Part shown: one piece after another, positions 8,947 through 16,702 of the stretch
How the letters are laid out: the number at the start of each line of letters is the position of its first letter
How positions within the stretch are numbered: position 1 is the first letter of the stretch
Assembly (NCBI GenBank): GCA_001298545.1
Contig: LJCX01000031.1
Location: 248,001-312,000, forward strand
Direction: 5' to 3'
From: Actinobacteria bacterium OV320
GTDB lineage: Bacteria; Actinomycetota; Actinomycetes; Streptomycetales; Streptomycetaceae
Length of the DNA: 64,000 nucleotides
Notes under the pieces: model-generated
What the model was told of the DNA's origin: nothing
Database searches by the model: none
What the model saw: the letters and a program-made list of their open reading frames with translations, nothing else
Program-made: the position numbers and the translations under genes

Positions 8947-9510
8947 GTGCAGGTGCTTCAAGTGCAGCTGGAGATCCGGCCCGACCCCGCTGAGGTGGGG
9001 CGCGCCCGCAGGTGGGTCCGTTCGCGCCTCGCCGGGTCCGGGATAGGGGGCGAGGAGCCGCTCGCCGAGACGCTGATCCTGCTCGTCTCCGAACTGGTCA
9101 CCAACGCCGTGGTGCACACCGGCTGTCCGGCCGTGCTGCGGCTCTCCCTGCCGGGCGGGACGGCCGAGCCGTCGACCGTCCGGCTGGAGGTGGCCGACAC
9201 CAGTGACCGGGCCCCCGTGCCCCGCTGTGCCGGTGACGAGGCGACCGGCGGCCGTGGTCTGGCCCTGGTCGACGGTCTCGCGGACCGCTGGGGCTGGAGC
9301 GTCGAGGGTGCGGGCAAGCGCATCTGGTGCGAACTGGACCGCTGTGCGGCGCCGGGTGAGGCCGAGGCGGACGACGGGGGCGCGGAGGAGCGCCGAAGCG
9401 TGGAGGAGTGCCGAAGCGTGGAGGAGTGCCGAAGCGTGGAGGAGTGTCGGGGCGCGGTCCCGGCGGAGCCCGAGCCGGCTTACGGAGGGCTCGCCTACGA
9501 GGTCGTCTGA
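8947..9510 (+). CDS. ATP-binding (HATPase_c, RsbW-like) anti-sigma/kinase protein
   Basis: A 187-residue single-domain GHKL ATPase. The N-box (LILLVSELVTNAVVHTG) and the G-box region (VADTSDRAPVPR, then ATGGRGLALVDGLADRWGW) are clear. Proteins of this type are numerous in Streptomyces and phosphorylate STAS antagonists or bind sigma factors. The start is a GTG with only a weak ribosome-binding site. The C-terminal 40 residues lie outside the ATPase domain and contain three exact repeats of RSVEEC encoded by an 18-bp tandem repeat, which is unusual for the family. The gene stands alone between catabolic blocks. Confidence 0.85.
   Translation: MQVLQVQLEIRPDPAEVGRARRWVRSRLAGSGIGGEEPLAETLILLVSELVTNAVVHTGCPAVLRLSLPGGTAEPSTVRLEVADTSDRAPVPRCAGDEATGGRGLALVDGLADRWGWSVEGAGKRIWCELDRCAAPGEAEADDGGAEERRSVEECRSVEECRSVEECRGAVPAEPEPAYGGLAYEVV
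9393..9446 (+). repeat. Three perfect 18-bp tandem repeats inside the HATPase gene
   Basis: The unit CCGAAGCGTGGAGGAGTG occurs at 9393-9410, 9411-9428 and 9429-9446 without a mismatch. Being a multiple of 3, copy-number change keeps the reading frame and would lengthen or shorten an Arg-Ser-Val-Glu-Glu-Cys tail. Confidence 0.95.
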
Positions 9511-10057
9511 GCGGCGATCGGGCGGCTGCCGGGCGGCACGGGACCGGTGACGCGCCGTCGGTCTGGGTGGCGGTGCGACCGGCATGTGACCGGCGACGGA
9601 CCCCGTCGGCGGGGCCGGCGGTGAGGGCGCACGGGTGCGGAGCGCCCCGCGGCTCGTGGTGCACGGGCGCAGAAAGCGCTGTCGCGAATCGTCCGGTCCG
9701 GCATCGGTGCGCCCGGCTGTGCTTCCGTGCGCGCCCACCACAAAGGGGACTTAAGTAATAAATCTCCGTTCAGGTGTTGACGCGACGTGTCCGTTTGATC
9801 ACGCTTGTGGTCAGCGATTCGCCGTGAGGGGACGACGAGGGCTTCGGTGACGGAGGCTCTCGCCGAGTGTGGGTCGCGATTCGGCGCCGGCTCCCTCAGG
9901 GCCGAGGGGAGTCGGTGGGGGTCCCTCCCGCTCGGGCGAAGCCGGGAGTGGGGGAGGGTGCGCCGGAGTCGGATGGCGGTGCGCGGTGCCGTGCTCGGGG
10001 CGGGCAGCCGCGCGCCGCCAGCCGACGTGAGGGGAACGCCTGTTCGCGTGTCGGCGT
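9511..10057. other. Gene-poor region between convergent HATPase and cyclase genes
   Basis: This 547-bp stretch separates the ends of two convergent genes. It has an AT-rich island near 9738-9770 and an intergenic inverted-repeat element at 9917-9958. Long open frames cross it on both strands, but they are low-complexity and resemble nothing known. No coding or RNA gene is supported. Confidence 0.5.
9917..9958. repeat. Streptomyces-type intergenic inverted repeat
   Basis: A GC-rich imperfect palindrome with CCCTCCC at 9923-9929 and GGGAGGG at 9952-9958 around a GGGCGAAGCC core. The wording is typical of short intergenic repeats scattered through Streptomyces chromosomes. It may terminate transcription of the convergent neighbours. 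Confidence 0.6.
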
Positions 10058-10984
10058 CTACAGCACTGCCACCGGGGCCACCGGCGTCCCCGTGCCGCCG
10101 ACGAACGGCTCGGGCATCGCCGACAGCAGGAACGCGTAGCGGCCCGTTTGTCCACAGGCTGTGGACAACTCTTCGAGATTCCAGTTCTGGCCCTGGAGCA
10201 TCCCCATCTCCACCAGGTCGAGCGCGTGCACCGGCAGCCACAGATCGTCGATCTCGGGCGGGAAGATCTCGAACGTGAGGGTGTCGTCGGCGACCGCCGC
10301 CACATCGCGCGCGTGGAACCACTCCGGCGTACGGACCGACAGGCCCGGTGACGGATAGCCGTACCCCTGCTTGTCACCGGCCAGGTAGAGCTGCACCTGC
10401 CCGGTCCGTACGAGCACGATGTCGCCGGCCCGCACACGCGTACCGGCCAGTTCCTCGGCCGCCGCCAGGTCCTCCGTGGTGACCGCGTGCCCGCCGTCCA
10501 GCCGGTCGACGCCACGCGCGCGTGCCACGTCCAGGAGCACCCCGCGCGAGACGACGTGGCGCGCCTTGTCGATGCCGCTGAACTCGGCGCCGCCGTGCGC
10601 GGTGACGGTGCCGGCCGGCCGGCCGTTGTAGAGCTTCCCCGAGTGCGAGACATGGGTCAGCGCGTCCCAGTGGGTGCCCGCCTGGAGGCCCATGGTCACG
10701 ATGTCGTCGCTGCACGCCACCGTGCCCGGACCGAAGATCTCCTGGTTGATCTGCACCATGGCGTGCAGGGGGTTGACCCGCCCCGGGATCAGCCCGGTCT
10801 GCACGCCGTCCTCCCGCAGGGGCAGCGCGAGCGGGACGCGGCGGCCGGTGCGGACCTCGGCGACGGCCGCGCGGACGACGTCGTCGGTGATGAGGTTCAG
10901 GGTGCCGATCTCGTCGTCGGCCCCCCAGCGCCCCCAGTTGTTGACGCGCTTCGCGATCTCGTGGAACTCGACCGGCAGTGTCAT
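10058..10984 (-). CDS. Cyclase family protein / metal-dependent hydrolase (kynurenine formamidase-like)
   Basis: A 308-residue protein with the cyclase/formamidase metal motif GTHWDALTHVSH around residue 105. This matches the HxGTHxDxxxH pattern except that glutamine replaces the first histidine (MGLQAGTH). Family members hydrolyse amide or lactone bonds (kynurenine formamidase, isatin hydrolase) using a metal centre. The gene is divergent from an SDR gene, with operator site 3 in the 101-bp intergenic region, so it may be co-regulated with the catabolic genes. Substrate unknown; a ring-opening or lactone-hydrolysing role in the pathway is plausible. Confidence 0.85.
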   Translation of the reverse strand: MTLPVEFHEIAKRVNNWGRWGADDEIGTLNLITDDVVRAAVAEVRTGRRVPLALPLREDGVQTGLIPGRVNPLHAMVQINQEIFGPGTVACSDDIVTMGLQAGTHWDALTHVSHSGKLYNGRPAGTVTAHGGAEFSGIDKARHVVSRGVLLDVARARGVDRLDGGHAVTTEDLAAAEELAGTRVRAGDIVLVRTGQVQLYLAGDKQGYGYPSPGLSVRTPEWFHARDVAAVADDTLTFEIFPPEIDDLWLPVHALDLVEMGMLQGQNWNLEELSTACGQTGRYAFLLSAMPEPFVGGTGTPVAPVAVL

Positions 10985-11048
10985 TCCGTGCCTCCCCGGG
11001 GCTTGTCCCCGACCGACGGACGGGTCAGTCTGGACCTCGCATTCAAAT

Positions 11049-11063
11049 CTAACGGTCCGTCAG
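11049..11063. promoter_or_regulatory. Regulon operator, site 3
   Basis: CTAACGGTCCGTCAG matches the consensus at 14 of 15 positions (third base G to A). It sits 23 bp before the SDR start and 65 bp from the divergent cyclase start, so it may serve both. Confidence 0.8.
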
Positions 11064-11085
11064 AAACTGTGGGAGGGGGCCGGAC

Positions 11086-12000
11086 GTGGGGAACTTCCTG
11101 ACCGGCAAGGTCGTCGCCGTCACCGGGGCGGGACGAGGCATCGGGCGGGCGGTGGCGCTCGCCGCGGCGGCCGAGGGCGCGCGGGTCGTCGTCAACGACT
11201 ACGGCGTCTCGGTGGACGGCGCCTCACCCACCAGCGAGGTCGCCCGGTCCGTCGTCAAGGAGATCGAGGCGGCGGGCGGAGAGGCGGTCGCCGTCGCCGA
11301 CGACGTCTCGACGATGGCCGGCGGGCAGCGGGTCGTCGACACCGCGCTGGCGTCGTACGGGCGGCTCGACGGAGTCGTGTGCGTGGCCGGGATCCTGCGG
11401 GAGCGGATGCTGTTCAACATGTCCGAGGAGGAGTGGGACCCGGTCGTCGCCACCCATCTCAAGGGCACGTTCACCGTGTTCCGGGCCGCGTCGGCGGTGA
11501 TGCGCGGGCAGCGCTCCGGCACGCTGATCGGCTTCACCAGCGGCAACCACCAGGGCTCGGTCTCGCAGGCCAACTACAGCGCCGCCAAGGGCGGGATCAT
11601 CTCGCTCGTACGCAGTGCGGCGCTGGGTCTGCACAAGTACGGGGTGACCGCCAACGCGGTGGCCCCGGTGGCCCGTACCCGGATGTCCGCGGGCGTGCCC
11701 ATGGAGTTGGCGGAGATCGGCGAACCCGAGGACGTGGCCGCGTTCGTGGTGTACCTGCTGTCGGACCGGGCGCGGCAGGCACAGGTCACCGGGCAGGTGT
11801 ACACCGTCGCGGGGCCGAAGATCGCGGTGTGGGCGCAGCCGAGTGAACTGCGTTCGGCCTACGCGGAGGGCGGGTCCTGGACGCCGGAGCGGATCGCGGA
11901 GGTGTTGCCGGGGACGGTGGGGGTGGATCCGATGCCGATGCTGGCGCGGTTGGAGGAGATGGCTCGGGCCGCGCGGGAGGGGAGCCGGCCCAACGCCTGA
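11086..12000 (+). CDS. Short-chain dehydrogenase (3-hydroxyacyl-CoA/hydroxysteroid dehydrogenase type)
   Basis: A 304-residue classical SDR. The Rossmann motif TGAGRGIG is near residue 14 and the catalytic YSAAK near residue 164. The long insert after strand 2 (VVNDYGVSVDG) and the length above 300 resemble the dehydrogenase part of MFE-2-like enzymes and mycobacterial Hsd4A, which oxidise (3R)-hydroxyacyl-CoA in side-chain degradation. The GTG start at 11086 follows a GGGAGGGGG ribosome-binding site. It heads an apparent operon with an acyl-CoA dehydrogenase and a Zn alcohol dehydrogenase, behind operator site 3. Confidence 0.88.
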   Translation: MGNFLTGKVVAVTGAGRGIGRAVALAAAAEGARVVVNDYGVSVDGASPTSEVARSVVKEIEAAGGEAVAVADDVSTMAGGQRVVDTALASYGRLDGVVCVAGILRERMLFNMSEEEWDPVVATHLKGTFTVFRAASAVMRGQRSGTLIGFTSGNHQGSVSQANYSAAKGGIISLVRSAALGLHKYGVTANAVAPVARTRMSAGVPMELAEIGEPEDVAAFVVYLLSDRARQAQVTGQVYTVAGPKIAVWAQPSELRSAYAEGGSWTPERIAEVLPGTVGVDPMPMLARLEEMARAAREGSRPNA

Positions 12001-12020
12001 GCGTGCTTCCTGTGGTCTTT

Positions 12021-12067
12021 CGGGTGCGGGTCGTCTGTGGCCGGTCGCGCAGTTCCCCGCGCCCCTT
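12021..12067. repeat. Streptomyces intergenic repeat, short form
   Basis: This segment (GCGGGTCGTCTGTGGCCGG, GTCGCGCAG, CCCCGCGCCCCTT) shares its two ends with a longer element at 57053-57127, differing mainly in the central insert. It is a dispersed non-coding repeat between the SDR and acyl-CoA dehydrogenase genes. Confidence 0.65.
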
Positions 12068-12102
12068 GAGTCGGACAGCTTGCCCCGACGTGAGGCGGTG
12101 CC

Positions 12103-13251
12103 GTGGATTTCGGATCAAGTCCCCTGGACGAGGAGTTCCGGGCCGAGGCTCGGGACTGGCTTGCCGAGCACGTCCCGCAGGCCTGCGATCGCCGGGCCTG
12201 GGAAGGCGTCCTCGGCTCGGCCGGGTGGATCGGCCTCGGGTGGTCGGAGGGCGGCTACGGCAACCGGACCGGCACCCTCACCCAGCAGGTCGCCTGGGCC
12301 GAGGAGTATGCGCGGTCGGGGGCCCCGGCCCGGTCCGGGCACATCGGGGAGAACCTGCTCGCGCCGACCCTCCTCGCGCACGGCACGGCGGAGCAGAAGG
12401 CGCGCTTCCTGCCGCCGATCGCCGCCGGTGCCGAGCTCTGGTGCCAGGGGTACAGCGAACCGGGCGCCGGCTCCGACCTGGCCGGGGTCCGTACGAGGGC
12501 CGAACTCGCCTCCGACGGACGGTCGTACCGCGTCACCGGACAGAAGATCTGGACCTCGCTCGCCCATGAGGCCGACTGGTGTTTCGTGCTCGCCCGCACC
12601 GATCCGGGGTCCCGGCGGCACCACGGACTGACCTTTCTCCTCGTCCCCATGGACCAGCCGGGACGGATCGAGGTACGGCCCATCCGGCAGCTGACCGGCA
12701 CCAGCGACTTCAACGAGGTCTTCTTCGACGGGGCGCACGCGCGCGTGGAGCACGTCGTCGGCGCGGCGGGCGACGGCTGGCGGGTGGCGATGGGCCTCCT
12801 CGGCTTCGAACGCGGGGTGTCGACCCTCGCCCAGCAGATCGGCTTCGCCCAGGAGCTGGAACGCGTCGTGCGCATGGCGGTGCGGACGGGGGCGGCCGAC
12901 GACCCCGTCGTACGCGAGCGGCTGGTGCGGCTGTGGGCCGAGCTGCGGACCATGCGGTGGAACGCCCTGCGGACGCTGGGCGGCTCCGGCGGGCCGGGCG
13001 CGCCCAGCGTGGCGAAGCTGCTGTGGGCCGGCTGGCATCAGCGGCTGGGGGAGGCGGCGGTGCAGGTGCGGGGAGCCGCGGCGAGCGTCGGCCCCGCGGA
13101 CTGGTCGCCGGCCTCGCCGTACGAACTCGACGACGCGCAGCACCTGTTCCTGTTCTCCCGGGCCGACACCGTCTACGGCGGCTCGGACCAGATCCAGCGC
13201 ACGATCATCGCCGAGCGGGTGCTCGGCCTGCCCAGGCAGCCCAAGGGATAG
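12103..13251 (+). CDS. Acyl-CoA dehydrogenase, larger subunit type, copy 2
   Basis: A 382-residue acyl-CoA dehydrogenase with the flavin-binding segment WCQGYSEPGAGSDLAGVRTR and the C-terminal GGSDQIQRTIIAERVLGLP. As in the copy at 6383, the MCAD catalytic glutamate is absent (YGGSDQIQR), but GFERG near residue 236 keeps a glutamate at the isovaleryl-CoA-type position. GTG start with a weak GAGG upstream. No shortened partner subunit is adjacent; candidates lie at 7526 and 33687. It shares the SDR/alcohol dehydrogenase operon and probably introduces an alpha,beta double bond in a CoA intermediate. Confidence 0.9.
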   Translation: MDFGSSPLDEEFRAEARDWLAEHVPQACDRRAWEGVLGSAGWIGLGWSEGGYGNRTGTLTQQVAWAEEYARSGAPARSGHIGENLLAPTLLAHGTAEQKARFLPPIAAGAELWCQGYSEPGAGSDLAGVRTRAELASDGRSYRVTGQKIWTSLAHEADWCFVLARTDPGSRRHHGLTFLLVPMDQPGRIEVRPIRQLTGTSDFNEVFFDGAHARVEHVVGAAGDGWRVAMGLLGFERGVSTLAQQIGFAQELERVVRMAVRTGAADDPVVRERLVRLWAELRTMRWNALRTLGGSGGPGAPSVAKLLWAGWHQRLGEAAVQVRGAAASVGPADWSPASPYELDDAQHLFLFSRADTVYGGSDQIQRTIIAERVLGLPRQPKG

Positions 13252-13282
13252 CGACGGGAAACGACAGGACGGTGGGGACGCG

Positions 13283-14332
13283 ATGCGAGGCGTGGTGTTC
13301 GACGGGAAGCGGGCCGAGGTCGTCGACGATCTGGCCGTCCGCGATCCGGGGCCGGGTGAGGTGCTCGTCGCGATCTCGGCGGCCGGGCTGTGCCACAGCG
13401 ACCTCTCGGTCGTCGACGGGACGATTCCCTTCCCGGCGCCCGTCGTCCTCGGCCATGAGGGCGCGGGGATCGTCGAGGCGGTCGGCGCGGGGGTCGGTCA
13501 TGTCGGGCCGGGGGACCATGTCGCGCTGTCCACGCTCGCCAACTGCGGCACCTGCGCGCAGTGCGACCGCGGCCGGCCGACCATGTGCCGGCAGGCCATC
13601 GGGCGCCCACGGAAGCCGTTCACGCGCGCGGGGAGCGCGGTGTACCAGTTCGCGTCCAACTCCGCCTTCGCCGAGCGCACGGTGGTGAAGGCCGTACAGG
13701 CGGTCCGTATCCCCAAGGACATCCCGCTGACGTCCGCCGCGCTGATCGGGTGCGGGGTGCTGACCGGTGTCGGGGCGGTGCTCAACCGCGCGCGGGTCGG
13801 GTACGGGGAGAGCGTCGTCGTCATCGGGACGGGCGGGATCGGGCTGAACGTGGTGCAGGGAGCGCGGATCGCGGGCGCCTCGCGGATCGTCGCGGTGGAC
13901 GCGAACCCGGCGAAGGAGGCGGTGGCCCGGCGGTTCGGCGCGACCGACTTCCTGACCTCGACGGACGCGGTCCGGGACGTGCTGCCCACGGGCGCGGACC
14001 ACGTCTTCGAGTGCGTCGGCCGGGTCGAGCTGATCCGGCAGGCGATCGACCTGCTGGACCGGCACGGGCAGGCGGTGCTCCTCGGGGTGCCGCCGGCCAC
14101 CGCCGAGGCGTCCTTCCTGGTCTCGTCGATGTACCTGGACAAGTCGATCCTGGGCTGCCGGTACGGCTCGTCGCGCCCGCAGCGGGACATCGCGCTGTAC
14201 GCCGAGCTCTACCGGGCCGGCCGGCTGCTCCTCGACGAACTGGTGACGGACACCTACCCGGTGGAGGACTTCGCGAAGGCGGCCGCGGACGCGGAGGCGG
14301 GGAGGGTGGCGCGGGCGGTGCTCACGTTCTGA
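13283..14332 (+). CDS. Zinc-dependent alcohol dehydrogenase (MDR superfamily)
   Basis: A 349-residue zinc alcohol dehydrogenase. The catalytic-zinc motif GHEGAGIVEAVG and the four-cysteine structural-zinc lobe (NCGTCAQCDRGRPTMC) are both complete, as is the NAD-binding glycine motif GTGGIGLNVVQGA. It oxidises a primary or secondary alcohol with NAD. It follows the acyl-CoA dehydrogenase by 31 bp and probably ends the operon begun at 11086. In pathway terms it could convert a hydroxyl group formed during side-chain or ring breakdown to a ketone or aldehyde. Confidence 0.9.
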   Translation: MRGVVFDGKRAEVVDDLAVRDPGPGEVLVAISAAGLCHSDLSVVDGTIPFPAPVVLGHEGAGIVEAVGAGVGHVGPGDHVALSTLANCGTCAQCDRGRPTMCRQAIGRPRKPFTRAGSAVYQFASNSAFAERTVVKAVQAVRIPKDIPLTSAALIGCGVLTGVGAVLNRARVGYGESVVVIGTGGIGLNVVQGARIAGASRIVAVDANPAKEAVARRFGATDFLTSTDAVRDVLPTGADHVFECVGRVELIRQAIDLLDRHGQAVLLGVPPATAEASFLVSSMYLDKSILGCRYGSSRPQRDIALYAELYRAGRLLLDELVTDTYPVEDFAKAAADAEAGRVARAVLTF

Positions 14333-14411
14333 CCAAGGCCGAGCCGAAGGCCAGGCCGGCTGCCCGGAAAACCCGTGGGGCGGTGTCGGTGCCGCCCCCT
14401 ACGGTCCTTGC

Positions 14412-15704
14412 ATGACCTACCGCGACGTCGCCACCAGACAGGTCCTGATCTGGTGCTGTACCGCAGTCGGCGCCCGTATGCCGGTCGCCATGGCGCCGCT
14501 GGCGCTGGTGTTCCTGGTGCGCGAGCGACCCGGCGGCTACACGCTGGGCGCGATCCTCGCGGCGGCCTACGTCGTCGGTGAGATCGTGGGTGCCCCCGTC
14601 CTCGGGATGCGGCTGCGCCCCGGGCGCGCCCGGGTCCAGCTGGCCGTCGGGCTGGCGGCCGGGGCCGTCGGATTCGCGGGGCTCGGGGCGTTCCCGGCCG
14701 CCCATCCGGCGGTCCTCGGCGGGTTCGCGGTCGTGGCCGGTGCCGCCCCGGCCGCCGCCACCGGTGGACTGCGCACGCTGCTCACCGCTCTGGTTCCGGT
14801 GCGGGCCGCGGCCCAGGCGCTGTCCGTGGAGTCGATGCTGACGGCCGGGGTGTGGGCCGTCTCCCCGGCGGCGGTCGCCGGGCTGGCCCTCGGCGCCGCG
14901 CCGCGCGTCCCGCTGCTCCTCGCGGCCGCCCTGATGGCCTGGTCGGTCGCGGGCCTGTGGCTGCTCCCGGCGGCCTGGGGCGAGGACGGCACGGGGGACG
15001 CGCGCGGCGAGGACCGGGCGGGCGCGTCGCCGCTGCGTGTCCTGACCGGCGCCTGGCCGGTGTACGTGACCGGAGCCGCGAGCCTCACCCTGCTCGGGCT
15101 CGCCGAACTCGTCCTGCCCGCCCTGCTCGAACAGCGGGGCGTCGGCGTCGGCTGGTCCGGTCCGCTGCTGACCGGGATGGCGGTGGGCGGGGGGCTCGGC
15201 GCGTTCGCCTACGGTCTTCGGGCCTGGCCGGGACGGCTGCGCACCCGCAGCGTGGTGCTGATGGCGGGGACGTCGGTCTGCGTGACGGTCGCCGCGCTGA
15301 CCCCGGACCCGGTCGGGATCGCGGCGGCGCTGGCCGTGGGAGGCGTCCTGCAGTCCGCCGCGATGCTCACCCGCAACCTGTCCCTGCGCGAGGCCCTGCC
15401 GCCGCACGCCCTGGCCGCGGGCTACTCGGTCATGTACGCGGCCGCGGGCGCGGGGTACGCGGCGACGGGCTCCCTCGCCGGTGCTCTGCTGAAGGCGGTC
15501 CCCCCGTCGACGGCGATCCTGGCCGGGGTCGGGGTGACCCTGCTCCTCACGGCGGTGGGCTGGTGGGGCGAGGTGCGCACTGCCGGAAGGTCACCGCAGG
15601 GCGGCGTCGGCAGCGCCGCGACCACCGCTCTCGCCGCTCCCGGCGCGGAAAGTGCGGAAGGTGCGGCGATACGCGGTCGGCGTGACCCCGAGGGCCGCCT
15701 GTAG
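14412..15704 (+). CDS. MFS-type integral membrane protein (putative transporter)
   Basis: A 430-residue, very hydrophobic protein with about twelve predicted membrane segments arranged as in the major facilitator superfamily. A charged loop (GEDGTGDARGEDRAG) divides the halves. It lacks motifs that would indicate a substrate. The C-terminal tail of about 35 residues is hydrophilic and its coding sequence overlaps the end of the convergent GlxA-type regulator gene by 114 bp. It starts 79 bp after the alcohol dehydrogenase; no operator copy precedes it. Confidence 0.75.
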   Translation: MTYRDVATRQVLIWCCTAVGARMPVAMAPLALVFLVRERPGGYTLGAILAAAYVVGEIVGAPVLGMRLRPGRARVQLAVGLAAGAVGFAGLGAFPAAHPAVLGGFAVVAGAAPAAATGGLRTLLTALVPVRAAAQALSVESMLTAGVWAVSPAAVAGLALGAAPRVPLLLAAALMAWSVAGLWLLPAAWGEDGTGDARGEDRAGASPLRVLTGAWPVYVTGAASLTLLGLAELVLPALLEQRGVGVGWSGPLLTGMAVGGGLGAFAYGLRAWPGRLRTRSVVLMAGTSVCVTVAALTPDPVGIAAALAVGGVLQSAAMLTRNLSLREALPPHALAAGYSVMYAAAGAGYAATGSLAGALLKAVPPSTAILAGVGVTLLLTAVGWWGEVRTAGRSPQGGVGSAATTALAAPGAESAEGAAIRGRRDPEGRL

Positions 15705-16631
15705 GTGCTGGCGCATCGACTGGGCGGTGCCGAAACCGGCGTCCCGGGCGATCCGGTCGACGGAGCGGTCGCTGGACTCCAGCAGGTGCCGGGCCCGTTC
15801 GACCCGTTGCTGGGTGAGCCACTGGCCGGGGCTGATGCCGACCTCCTCGCGGAAGCGGCGCGTGAACGTCCGTACCGACATGGCCTCCTGCTCGGCCATG
15901 TCACGCAGCTGGATCGGCTCGTCGAGGCGGCCGAGCGCCCAGGCGCGGGCGGTGGTCGTGGTCGCGTGCTGCGGGTCGGGCACCGGGCGCTCGATGTACT
16001 GCGCCTGGCCGCCGTCGCGGTGCGGCGGTACGACCGTACGGCGGGCCACCTCGTTGGCGACGGCGGCGCCGTGGTCGCGGCGCAGGAGATGGAGGCAGAG
16101 GTCGATCCCGGCGGCCACCCCGGCGGAGGTGAGGACGTCGCCGTCGTCGATGAACAGCACGTCCGCGTCGACCCGGATCTTCGGGAAGAGCCGCTGGAAG
16201 TGCTCGGCGTGCATCCAGTGCGTGGTGGCCGGACGGCCGTCCAGGTAGCCCGCGGCGGCGAGGACGTATCCGCCGGTGCAGATCGACACGAGGCGGGTGC
16301 CGGGGCGCAGACGGGCGAGGGCGGCGGCCAGTTCGGGGGTGAGCACGCCCTCCTCGTAGACAGGGCCCAGCTCGTAGGAGGTGGGGACGACGACCGTGTC
16401 GGCGGTGGCCAGTGCCTCGGGACCGTTGCCGACCAGGAGGGCGTAGTCGGCGTCCGTCTCGACGGGGCCCGGCGGCCGGACGGAGCAGGTGACGACGTCG
16501 TACAGGTGGCGGCCCGCCGCGTCGCGCGCCTTGCCGAAGATGCGCTGCGGAATGCCCAGCTCGAAGGGCATCAGCCCGTCGAGGGCGAGGACGACGACGC
16601 GATGGCGGGAGAATGCGTACGGTTCGGCCAT
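15591..16631 (-). CDS. GlxA-family transcriptional regulator (DJ-1/PfpI domain plus AraC HTH)
   Basis: A 346-residue regulator. Residues about 10-180 form a DJ-1/PfpI-like domain with the nucleophile-elbow cysteine in VSICTGGYVLAAAG. Residues about 230-325 form two AraC helix-turn-helix units (MSVRTFTRRFREEVGISPGQ and the C-terminal FGTAQSMRQHLQAALG). GlxA-type proteins are usually activators responding to nitrogen or amine metabolites. The start ATG at 16631 is divergent from an MFS gene at 16703, which is its likely target. Its 3' end overlaps the convergent MFS gene by 114 bp. Confidence 0.9.
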   Translation of the reverse strand: MAEPYAFSRHRVVVLALDGLMPFELGIPQRIFGKARDAAGRHLYDVVTCSVRPPGPVETDADYALLVGNGPEALATADTVVVPTSYELGPVYEEGVLTPELAAALARLRPGTRLVSICTGGYVLAAAGYLDGRPATTHWMHAEHFQRLFPKIRVDADVLFIDDGDVLTSAGVAAGIDLCLHLLRRDHGAAVANEVARRTVVPPHRDGGQAQYIERPVPDPQHATTTTARAWALGRLDEPIQLRDMAEQEAMSVRTFTRRFREEVGISPGQWLTQQRVERARHLLESSDRSVDRIARDAGFGTAQSMRQHLQAALGVTPTAYRRTFRTFRAGSGESGGRGAADAALR

Positions 16632-16702
16632 GGCCCGATCCTAGCGAATGCTGTCCCTCGGGCCACTCGCCCGTCGGATCCCGGTATCGGAAGCTCTGTG
16701 AC

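Noticed and set aside
8772..8993. Small open frame with a ribosome-binding-site-like TTGAGGTG
   Set aside because: Its product has no recognisable fold and its end overlaps the well-supported HATPase gene in another frame.
9805..10278. Plus-strand open frame between the HATPase and cyclase genes
   Set aside because: It crosses an intergenic repeat and continues antisense into the cyclase gene; low-complexity product without similarity.
11014..11028. Second possible operator copy near the SDR gene (ends in GGGTCAG)
   Set aside because: Fewer than half of the positions match the consensus and there is no symmetry.
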